From the NCBI GenBank assembly GCA_949825045.1, contig OX463820.1, positions 5,282,501 to 5,346,500 of the forward strand: a stretch of DNA of 64,000 bases. The letters are read 5' to 3'. Position numbers and translations under genes: made by a program. Shown in pieces: positions 24,201-36,200 of this stretch. The DNA comes from Argyresthia goedartella. Taxonomy: Eukaryota > Arthropoda > Insecta > Lepidoptera > Argyresthiidae. How positions within the stretch are numbered: position 1 is the stretch's first letter; every line of letters begins with the position of its first letter. Below the pieces are notes generated by a model that made no database searches, was not told where the DNA came from, and worked only from the letters and a program-made list of their open reading frames with translations.

Positions 24201-27200
24201 ATTCTAATGTTTCCCGTTATTTCCAAGATGGGCTGACACCATAGAATGGGTGCCAGATGTTTGAGGGAACGTTGTGAGCCTTTTGTGCTTCGAAGCTTTT
24301 TCAATTGTTCCTAAATAGCAGTCAATTGTTTTGTCTAGTTTCTGGGAGTTTGGTGAGATGGCCTTTTTATGGCATGCACTTGTTTAGTTTTTGTTTATTG
24401 TCGGGTTTAGTATATTTGCAGTTTAGCTACATAACAATAATTCTAGGATTGTTAAGTTTTGGGTTGGCTTATTCACTGAGTTTCAGGGTTTAGTGGATGG
24501 TTATTGTTAATGACTGTTTTGAATGGTCTTTCGAAGATGAGGAGAAAATAAATCTCGAGGAGAATTATCTCGAATTTATTTTCAGGCAAAGCAATATAAG
24601 TATATGTAGCTATAATAATGTTTTATTAGTTGATTTTGATATTGCGTAGGTAGGGAATTGTTATATCCTGCCTATGACGCACCTATAAATGTGATTATGC
24701 CTTAGTCAATAGGGGCGACCGCGGCAGCGGTAAGTGGTGGTTTATTATTGTCAGGCGGCGAGTGGTCCTGAGAGAAATAAAGTTAGAGGTAGGTAATCAC
24801 TATCAATGATGTCCTAATCGGAATGATCTCACCAGGTTGGTGTGTTTAGCGGCGGTGGTGGTGGAGGCAGTAGCGTTGAGGGTGTGTTGCGTAGGCGTCG
24901 CTCGCTGCCGGCCTGTCGCTGCGTGGCTCAGGCGTGCACCTGGCCTAGAATAAATTCTAGGCCTTGCACAGATGGGATGCCTAAGAGTATCGCGCAGTTC
25001 TCTGGGCATTCATTACACTTGACCGCACTAGTATCATCACAATCACTGAAATGCGTGGTATTGCACAGATGGGGTGCCTAGATGGATCGCGCACATTCCC
25101 CAGGTATCCCTTACAGAAACACGCAGTATAAGCCAGCGTATAAGCCAGGCTCGTTTTCGGGCCTCCGGAGGCAGAACAAAAGGCGCGCGCCGGGGATGAA
25201 AACTATTGTTTGTTTAAATGCGTTTGGGAGATCTCGGGGGGACACGTCCGTTCGGTCCGGCAACACAAACGCCACTCTAAATAATATGCAGGAATAAATT
25301 AATACAAAATTATTAAGCGAGTTCTGTGTTGAGTTAGATTAAAGCCATGCATTGCATGCCATTTAAGTATCTTGAATATTGTAATATCCCTGTTTAGATC
25401 AGTTGGTTTTACATGGTTTTTAAATTGCTCGTATATCAACGTTTTCCAAAATTAACAATAGCTGTAATGTGAACTAAGAAATAATTACGGTGTCTGATAC
25501 AGCCCGGTTTTGACTCGCGAAAGTTAGCAATTCTTTGAAAGCATTCTCTACTACAACAGGATACCTCTGGAGATTTGGAAATAGCCATACAAGCAATTTA
25601 AAAAATGATGATTTTGAAATGATTTAGTAATTCGCAGACGTGTTTCAATATCCCTGATATTGAAACACGTCTAATGTATGGGGACCCGCTTTAACCGACT
25701 TCAAAAAGTAGGAGGTTCTCAGTTGGACTGTATTTTTTGTATTATTTGTTACGCGATTATTTCGTCAATTATGACTCGATTTTGATGATTCTCGTTTTGA
25801 TATGGTCATACTTCAGAGGTGATCTCATATAAATGTTATCAGAATTGATTAAGCGCTTTATAAAAAAATAACAAAAACATTAAAATATATATACAGATGA
25901 CGTTTTGGTTTAGGGTTCAATTGAGCAAAAGTTTGGATGAGGACTTTTCGTGTATATAGACGACCGGGAGGAAGAAATAGGGCTCGAACTTGAAGTAGGT
26001 TTTCTTAAGATTTTAACTTGGTTAATTATTTATATAATATCGTACGGTTTATTTGTTGCTATAGCGGCAACAGAAATACACATTCTATGAAAATGTCTAC
26101 TAAGGGGTCGTCCATTAATCTCGTGAGGCTCGAAAGAGGGGGGAGGGGTTCGGAAAACATAACCAAATATCACTAGGGTTGTAGTGAGATATCACGTGTA
26201 TTATTATTATTTCTTTTAACGCGCAATTTTTTAAACCGAAAAATGGTGAACCTTGACTTGCCTTTGCTAAGCAACGATTACCCCGCGCGCCGCCACACCG
26301 CCCGGCGCGACGCGGTTGCGGCTCCTCAGTCGCCGCCATTGTCGCCCGCCAGTAAGTGTGTTATTTTGACGCCGAAACATGCGTTAATCGTTGCCGCGTA
26401 ATGTTGTTCGTCCTTCACGCATCCTCACGCGACGATCGGTCGCTAGAACGAAAGTTCTCTGCGTAGTGCGCGAAAATGATGACGTCGAGTGGCTGGATGA
26501 GACCGAAGTTGATCTTCAACTAATCACAGTGCCAACAGCTGCTGTCTTGCAAGATGTTTATCCACTTGTTAGTTTAGAAGAAAGTCTCGCTAATCCGTGG
26601 TCCGAAGACAATGTCCATTAAATATATTTTCAATACATTTGCTATATATTCTGATTTTTTAATATACTTTGTACCAAAAAAATACACGTGATTTTGGGTA
26701 GGGGGAGGGGTAGTCTAAAACCTCACCATGGGGGAGGGGCGGGTTAAAAAGTCGCTTAAAATCATCACGTGATTAATGGACGGCCCCTTACAGTACTAGG
26801 AAGCGCTATAGATAGAGCCCGGTTACGGACAGACAGACCGAAACGTTTGACACCCTTCGCTTACGGAGCCCTAAAAAGTAGCTGCACATACAATAGCGCC
26901 ACGCACGCCCTTTCCCGTGCGGAGTTGCAGAGGTCACCTTGCGGCCATGTTTAGCCTTTTTCAATCCTCAATATTGTATGACAGGGCCTCACTCATGGAG
27001 ATATGAAGATTTCCTCAATGAAAATGCCTAGATACATAAAAGTTTTCGAACGTCTACATACCTGACTCGCTCATAACCTCCACTACAATCTTAGTTGGAG
27101 CGATAGGGGAGACTTTCTTGATAAAGAAAGTCTCCCCTATCACTATCATCACCGTCATCATGAGAACCAAACAAGAAATCGCCATCATTAAATTAACTTA

Positions 27201-30200
27201 GTCCGTATAACTATTTACACAGATCAACTATTATACTGATATCGAAGGCAGAGGCGTTAAAACCAATTAAACTGACAAATTGAAATTCGACAGTTCTACT
27301 CTGGTTGCCATAGGTTCTATTTTCTTTTTTATTTATTAGTTATTTAGCTGCACAAGTTACTAGATGAAATGTTATGAAGTAACTAAATTCAATCCCGAGA
27401 ACAATGCGGCTTGTGTTGATAATAATTTACTATTTACAACATTAAATGGGTCAAATTCTCGATTACTTATTCAGGAATGTGAGGTCGCAGCGATAAAAGC
27501 TATAAGATATTAAAATTACCGTTAGGTGGCCCTTCTTATTCGATTTTGGAAAACCTGCATAATATATTCAATAGGTAGTGGATGTAACGCGATTTTCCGT
27601 CTTCTCATCGTAGGTACAGGTATCGCGGGATCTCTTGGCGTCTGAGCGAGTACACCCTCTCTCCTCTCGCCCATGTATGCGTCTCTCTTGTGCCCATGCG
27701 CCGTAACACCTCCAGGCGGCATTAAGACGCCAACGAAATTACTCTGTCAGTCAGACTACTCTGGACGTTTTTGAATGGGATGATAATGCAACCATGAATA
27801 TTTGAGAACACTCTTATCTTCTTCTTGGCTCTTCTAACTCCTCGCAGAGCGGTCATTAGTAGCGTCGGCGACTTCTGGGTATCGATCGGTCACTCAACAA
27901 CGCCGTATGTATTGGAAAATTATAAACCTAGCAATTAGAACACTAAACTGGCCATGAAAATATTGAATGAAAAACAGTGGCCAAGTTAGTATCTCGGTTA
28001 GGTAGGCCTTGTTGGAGGTCGAAGACTTTTTGCTATCGATTTATTTTCACATGTCAATGTCACTTGTCATCCTTAGCTGTTGTTTTGACCCCTCTCTCGC
28101 TCGCTCTCGATTTCTGCGCTTCAGTAGGACAGTAATGGACGCTATGACGTCATCAGAGCGAGATGCTAAGTTCTTTGCCGTGCTGTGTCTTTATTGCACT
28201 ACACATTACAATCATACCTCAATTATAAATAAAAAGTGTTCGAAAACATCGTTCAACTAAATGTCTATTTTATTCGTACTCCTAACCCAAGTAGCACGAA
28301 ATTAGCTTTGACAAATTAGCTGCATTTTTTTATATGCGCATATAATGCTGACATAATTTTAATTTGGTCACAAATTACGTGGCACACTGCTGCAGAATTG
28401 AATTATAATAGCATTATATTAGCATTAATAAAGGGAACAGCTACTCCAAGTGCTGAAGATTGCCAGAATAACAAGGCACGTGGTACTTATTTTAGTAAAT
28501 ATGAAGCCATTCTCATACTTATTCGCAAAATTGTAATAAGTGGCCATCTTAAATTAATTTGCTGTATGCAGAAACGCATTTTAAAATTTTCTCCGTATGA
28601 GAGTGTTAGTAAGTGCGTGGGTATAAAAATGTCTTAGTTGCCATTTTGTGGATAAATAATAAAGTTAATGTTAAGTAAAACTTTGGTTTATTTCAATTAT
28701 GTGTTAAATTGTATCGATAATGTAACTTTATTGTGAAATTTATATCATACATATTTAGGTCAAAATTTTCACGCACTCTTATAATATCTAAAAATACGAG
28801 AAAAAAGTTCAAAATAAAATAGGCTTTTAGCATGTTTTTTTTTTAAATATTAATTTTACTTGTAAGCGCTGTTTACATATTCATTTATTTTTGCTATAGT
28901 TCAGTTCAAGCCGATATTTTCTAATATAAACTAAATGTATAAAAGCTAAATGTTTACAATAATACGCGTCACGTACTTAAAAATAAGCGAGTGGTCAGTG
29001 TTAACTTAAATTTAATGCTAAATGATATATAAATGTCCACGCATGGCTTATAATGGTAAGTTACCAGCAGACTAAATGCCGACTTAATTTCCATTATTCA
29101 GCCCAGGTCTGAATTGACGGGCAGGATATACAGATTTATAGCAGTGCGCTGCTGTGTAACTGCATAAAACACTTGGTTCAATTTTGGCCTATATTAATGA
29201 TGATATACTGGTATACTCTATCAGTGATTAATGACGTAAAAGTCAACGTTTAAGCAGCATAGGGCATTATATCTTTGTCAATAGACTTCACATCGTGTCT
29301 GTTTGCGATATAGAGGTTCGTATGTTCTCTCTCAAAATGCAACTGTTTTAAAGGTACACCTGTGAAACATTATTCAGAAAACTGCACTATTTGTGCCGAC
29401 AAAATGCGCGTTTGCAGCTGATAGGGTCCAACGCTACTAAACGCTGAATAACAGTGAATCTGTGGCGTCTGTGTAGCGCTTAATTTAATCGCAATGAAGC
29501 TATTGCAGTCCGAGTGAACACTAATACTTAAGTCGTTAAATGTGCTTAAACAACCGATGTGGACCTTGTGTGGAATTATATAATGCAGCTTTGTGCTACT
29601 TAGAAAGAGGCTATCAAGAGAGGGGCTAGACTTTTTTTCGATGTTCGGTCTAAGTGTATTTCTCTCAACTCTCCTCCAGGGCAAGAAGCAATGGTGCCTC
29701 AACCTCTCGCATCGCCCCGTCAGCCTGACGCTCCTGCCGATCATACACCTGGGGCTGACGCTGATAGCAGTCGCGTTGGCGTCAGGACACCTGCAGCTGT
29801 TTGATGGCAAGGCGCAGGTGGACCAGCTGTTTGTTAGAGGTGACTAACATCATCATAATCATCATCATCATCATCATTGAACCACGTCATCACGAGCTTG
29901 CTCAGAATCATTTAATACATCAGGAGGTGACGCTGTCGGGACACCTGCAGCTGTTTGATGGCAAGGCGCAGGTGGACCAGCTGTTTGTTAGAGGTGACTA
30001 ACATCATCATAATCATCATCATCATCATCATCATTGAACCTCCTCATCACGAGCTTGCTCAGAATCATTTAATACAACAGGAGGTGACACTGTCGGGACA
30101 CCTGCAGCTGTTTGATTGGTGGACCAGCTGTTTATAGAGGTGACTATCATCGTCACCAGTGAACCACCTTATCACCAGATTGATCTGGATCATCTAATAG

Positions 30201-33200
30201 GTGTTCCCTCTTTTATCATTTCAGATGTGGTGTCGGTGATGAAGTTCGGCCAGCTGGGACAAGAGGAGCATGTTCTCATCATCGTTACCTCCAGTTAGTA
30301 TCTTCTTGGTACCTACTCATACAGTTTTGAATTTAGAAAGAAGCAGCACTGTGGAATGATTGATGATAGCAATAGCCTAAATAGCTGTTGGTGGTTAAGA
30401 ATATATGATATTTAGAATATAATCATTTCCAAATTCAATTCGAGCGCTTACTAGATGTCAATTAGCTACGATGATAACAACTGCATTCTACTACCAAATA
30501 TAAGATTTTGCGGTGTTAGAATCTCAGCCTTAGTTCTAGGCGTACTTAGACCGGGGGTGCAAACTTTTTTCTACCCAAGATCGAATTTAACTGATGAAAC
30601 CCTGAGCGATTGACCAATTACATTACTTGTATTAATTACCAACTAACACATCCTAACCTAACCTTTTTTTACTATACGCCCTCCTAAACGCTCTGCTAAA
30701 ATAGCACGCCTCCTTGCATGTGAAGTTAAAACTATTATTATTTTGTTGCTGCCACCCCTCCGGCTAGCAAGTCGACTAATGACGAAGTAACAGAGAGAGT
30801 CTGTTACGAGACGAAGCGCAAGCTGTCCCCGAAGTTTTAGGTGGCTAGCATGTTTAGTGATAAGTAATTAAGATGATGTTTGAGGGGCGGCCAAAATTGC
30901 AAATTTAAAAGTACATTGTATTTTTTATTATAGTAAGAGACCCCTTGGTGTCTGAGTCAGACTCAGGACACTCGACGGAATTTTATTTTAGCCTTGCCGC
31001 GATCGACTGAGCGGATGCCTGCTGTAGACTCTACATACTCTACAACTCAATAATTTTCAGACGGAAACCTCCAGCTCAAGATACTAAAGCGCACGGCGGA
31101 CTTCAGCGCGCACGCGCAGGGCTACGCGGCGGCGGGTGCGCACGCGCATACAAGGCCGTGGCTCATACCGAAGAAGTCCAAACTGTTCCTCGAACAGAGT
31201 TTGAGGGAGCGGGAGAACGCGAGAGGTGGGCGGATATCTTAGTTCGTAGACAGAGAGGGACTACTTGCTCTTGGGCCCGAATGCGCATCCGACAAATCAA
31301 GCCATGCGTCAGGTTGATGAATGTCACATAGAGATGGGGTTTTGCCCGGCATTTATATCACAAATGCGTCATAAATGTTTTGTATCATAAACCCTCTTTA
31401 CTGCATCCAAAAACCGCTCGTTACGATCAGCATCTCTCAGAAACAATAATTAAGTACTTTTTTTTTTTCTGATAATATGATACAAATAATAATACCAAAT
31501 GTTCTGTAAAAAATGAAATGAAATGACATGTGAAAGTGCCCTTGTGGCCTATTTACAGAATAAACGTTTTGAGTTTTTTTTTTTTTTTTCATAATGTTAA
31601 ACTACTTTGTAAAAACTAATTTCTTATCTTAATATTGAACATTATGACCATAATTTGTAAATTTTCTACATATTATGACATTCAAATTTCGAACGCCGAC
31701 GCCCGCCTGCGTGCCGCTCCTAGTTTGTCTGTGAAGTTGGTACTACAGAACAAGCTAAACAACTGCAGAGCCACAATGCCGGTCAAACATGCGGTTCCTG
31801 AACACATCAAAGAGAGCTTATGATATGTGTGTAGATAAACTAGTGTATGTAACTGTACATAATTAGGCATTATGCATAAGGCACATAAACTACTAGTAAT
31901 GCTAAATAATCGTCTGTTCCCTGGGAAATAACATTATCATAATTTTTATTTGCTTTTTAATTTAAATAACTACGTTTGATCTCTTAAGTAGAATAACTGT
32001 CCAAACCATACAATGCTAAACTTATTGATCTAAGTGTATTTATTTACCACATTATTTGATTAAAGTCGTGATTTATACAGTGTCTCAAATTTCACGTCAC
32101 AGCGACAGCGGAGGTAGACCTGTCTTAGATGCATCAAATGTGCCTAAGATGGTACCATTGAAAGTTGCATGGGGTTAAGGATATCGTCACTTTACAGTTT
32201 TTAATGACATTCCTCACCTATGCACTGTAAGTGGCATCCATTCTTGGATAGCCCTCTCTTTTACGTTCTTTTTATTTCTACACTATCGTTATTTGGAAGG
32301 CCTCTTGAATACCACAGGCGTTAGCTGACGCCACTTTTCCCTGATAGGTTTTAAATTTTATTACCATGGCATAAGGTTCAAACTCGCGAGCCGTCCCAAC
32401 TGCCCTCGGTTTTTGAGAGGTTATGTCCTTCCTCATATAAAACTGTTTATTTTAATTTTGATGTTCCTTTTATAACACTGCTCTGGTTAGCTAAGCAACC
32501 AAGACCTGTATCTGACAGATAACTAAAAAAGTGTCCCTAAAATAAAAAAATATGTTAATATAAGAACATACCGGCATATATAAGCGACCGGATTAGCCTA
32601 GCGGGTAGTGACCCTGCCTTCGAAGCTGACGGTCCTGGATTCGAATCCCGGTAAGGGCAAATATTTGTGTGCAGTTCTTAGTCTTGGATGTTTTCTATGT
32701 TTTTTTATTATTATTTATTATTATTTATTTATTGTCAGATAGGTACACATCCATAGTAAATTATAAAAAGACAAAATATTTTGTACATTAACACACAGGT
32801 AACCTAAACTATTTTTTATTTTTGTATAGGTGCATATCTATCCAGTGTTTCAGCAAGGGACTATCGACCCTATCCCCTAACGCACTGATGATCCCGTTCG
32901 AGCTGCCGCGAACACGACTCATCATAGAGGCTGCTCTCTTACGCAAGATGGCAAAAAAGTCATCCACTCTTGCCTCCATGAACATCGATGAGGCGCTGCA
33001 GTATCGCGGCAGCCCCAACACAATCCTCAGCGCGTTATTGTATTGGACACGCAGAGCGCTGTAGGCCCTCTGCGTATAGCGAACCCACAGACTGCAGATG
33101 TAGAAGGTTTGACAGTAAGCTCTGAAAAGTGTAAGTTTCACTTCTTTAGTGCACCGTGCAAACCTGCGGGCCAGCATGTTACAGCGAACCGACAACGCCC

Positions 33201-36200
33201 TGCGCTCTCTCTCCATGTCCAGATCATCTGTGAGTGTCTCCGTGACCACATGCCCTAGGTACTTAAATTTTGCGACTCTATTCAGGGCGATGCCACATAA
33301 TTTGACAGGAGGCACAAAAGATGGTTTTTTAGTGCCGGCCTTGAATACAAGCATTTCGCTTTTTTTGGCATTGTACCTTAGGCCATGCGACTCGGCGTAT
33401 GACCCACAGACGTCCAGTAGCCGCCTGAGGGCTCGAATCGAGGGGCTCAGCAGCACCATGTCGTCAGCATAGCTTATGTTGTTCACCATGACGCCGCCGA
33501 CTGAACATCCGACCTTGGTGTCGCTGAGCTCCCCGATCAATTTGTTCATGAACAGGTTGAACAGCTTAGGAGACGTCAGCCCCCCCTGTCTCACTCCACA
33601 GCTCAACCTGTATTCTTGACTTAATGAACCGGCCCACCTGACAGTGTTGCGTTGATTGCCATACCAATATTTGAACAAATCAATGTACTGATCAGGTAAT
33701 CATAAAAAATTAAATAAGTATTTATCTCTATTAAATATATCGTCGTCTAATACCCTAGTTGAGCTTACTATGGGTCTTGTTCGATTTGTGCACAGATATC
33801 GATGGATTTGTGTAAGATTGTCCTCTAATATTTATTTATACCATTTCTTTTGCACGTCAGTGTACAAGCGCGAACATTCCCCCACTATGCCACTCTAAGC
33901 TCAATAAGTTTGCCGGTATCTATAGCGGGTCGGTATTGATAATATTGACTTTAATCCCATCTGTTATTCTGTACCGTTACGTTGTCAGCGATGCACGAGT
34001 CGTTCCAGAAGGATCTGAGCCGGCTGCGGCTGTCAGCTGCGCGTGCGCTGCTGCTCGCATACACCAGCTCCGACAACTGTGTCGGTGTGGGCGCACTGGA
34101 GGCCGTGAGGCTCGAGGCTGAGGTCTGTATCGACGCCATTTTGCTGAATACAGGCGATGCTGTGGGCGTCATTGTCGATGTTCGTTTAGTGTCTGGACCT
34201 TTCTAACTAAGCAGTTTGTTATACTATCATGTTATCAGATGAACGTGGACACAACTGCGTCTCTGGCACCCCGTATGTGAAAGGTGTGTGTGATATTGTT
34301 TCAACTCTCCATTTTTGAAGTCAATCTGTTGTTGTCAGATTTGATTTGAAGATTTGGCGCCCCGGGCCAGTTGGCTTTGCCGCCCCACGAAGTGACGATT
34401 AGTACTTATTTAAGAAAAAAAACCTGTAATAGCTACCATGATTCAGGGAATCCTAGTTTGGGGCTAGTTCAATGTGTGTAAATTGTGTCCAAGGTATTAT
34501 TATTATTATTACCTATGTGGTGTGAAATATATATATTTTTTAAATTCTGTGTGCAAATTGGTTGACAAAATCTTCAATGACGCTTTTATAACGCATGCCA
34601 TTCGTCAACTCAGCTTCTACATTCAGAACAGCTAAGCTGTTGAGGCGTTCTTCGCTTATAGTGGAACGTAGATAATTCTTTATCATTTTGAGTACAGAAA
34701 ACGAACGTTCTGCACTACAATTCGACACTGCGGTGCAAAAAAAATGCGTAATGCAACCTGAACATATGGGAAAAATTCTTTTATGTCTTTATTTTTTATA
34801 AATCAGCTAAGTTGCCTAGGCTCATGTTATTTTCATACGCCGCCAAGAAGTGTTTACACAGGAGTCTGTGGTGGGTACATACAAGTTTAGATTATGAGGG
34901 GTAAAAGTAACATATATTGTTGGCAACACCGAAGGCAATGTTGCCAATTCCCAAGGCAGGTGACATCGTATGGTGACGGTCTGTAGGTAAAGTAAGTTCG
35001 CAAAGAGTTTCGAATCAGCGAATTGAATTGTCAATATCCATAGAACTTTGCTGTTGACAATATGTAACAAACAATCTACCAACAAGTTTTGCGTAAAAAG
35101 TTTCCCACTGTGTCTTTGGCATCCCTTTAGGAAAAGTGTGGCGGTATGTTTTATGTACATATGTTAATATTTAGAAAAAAAAAAACCTTTTTTATTTTAG
35201 CGCCGTAAGTTCTGGTGTAAAGTAAGCTTCAATGTTTCAGGTGGAAGGCCTAGGCCCTGTGTTTCGCGTGACTCTAATAATCGAGAACACATCGACTGAG
35301 AAAGCCGTTGTCGGGCTGTCTGTGCTGTTTCACGTACACAACGCCAGCTATAAGGTGTACAACCCTTACATTAAGGTTAGTTACCATCAGAAGCTTCATA
35401 GTTACATAAACTATGAAACATCATCACGGTCGATGATGGAAAATATAGTAAGGAAACCTTCATACCTCCATAAATGCAGCGATGGGCTGGCCCCTGTCAC
35501 GGAAAATTGAGTATTGAATGTGGCTAAACTTGGGCGCAGGCTGCAATAACTGGTAAAGGCGTGACTCTAAGCGGTGTCTGTGGCGTGATGTGCATGCAAC
35601 TATACCACTCTGCTACTGCCGCTTCTGCTAATGCTTCATGCGGCATTTTGAGCTGGGGGCAGAGAAAATCATAAAACTGAAATATGCATAGAACAAAGTG
35701 GCACGGGAGGAATGCCGTAACCCTTTGTGCTAGGCTGGCGCTACCCTACTACGGTATTTGGCTAGGTAGTCCAATAAATCTAGAAACGTGTCTCAAGCTG
35801 AACCTATTTCAACAAAAACGTTTGACAATATCAGAATTGTATATTTCCAGCAGTTGTATTTAATAAACTCAATTTTGTGCTAAAAAGACAGCATTTGACT
35901 ATGAAGTCAAATGCTAGTATTTTATAGAACTCGTGAACAAAATGACTCTTTTGACAGTTTAAAAAACAAACAAACACGTGTTGAAACAAAAACACCCCTC
36001 CTGCACCAAACGACAACCACAGTAATCTGCCACTGATTCACTCACTGCCCCCTTAGCACTCATCAGGTCGGTTAACTAAAGCTGGCATGTTCAACGTGCA
36101 ACGTTCAGTGACTGAATAAGCGCGCGGCGTTACTTTTTTTTTTTGTTGGAGGGGAAAAAAATGGAATTGCCCATGCCCAGGAGTCAGACCTCCCTGCTAT

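Noticed and set aside
28009..28637. Two open frames (83 and 79 codons)
   Set aside because: No recognisable domain or codon bias, and no matching splice sites into a longer model.
29370..29810. 146-codon minus-strand frame
   Set aside because: It is the reverse complement of BBS1 exon 6 and nearby intron.
32583..32660. tRNA gene candidate with A and B boxes
   Set aside because: No proper acceptor stem or anticodon arm could be folded, and the sequence continues into a body shared by several SINE copies.
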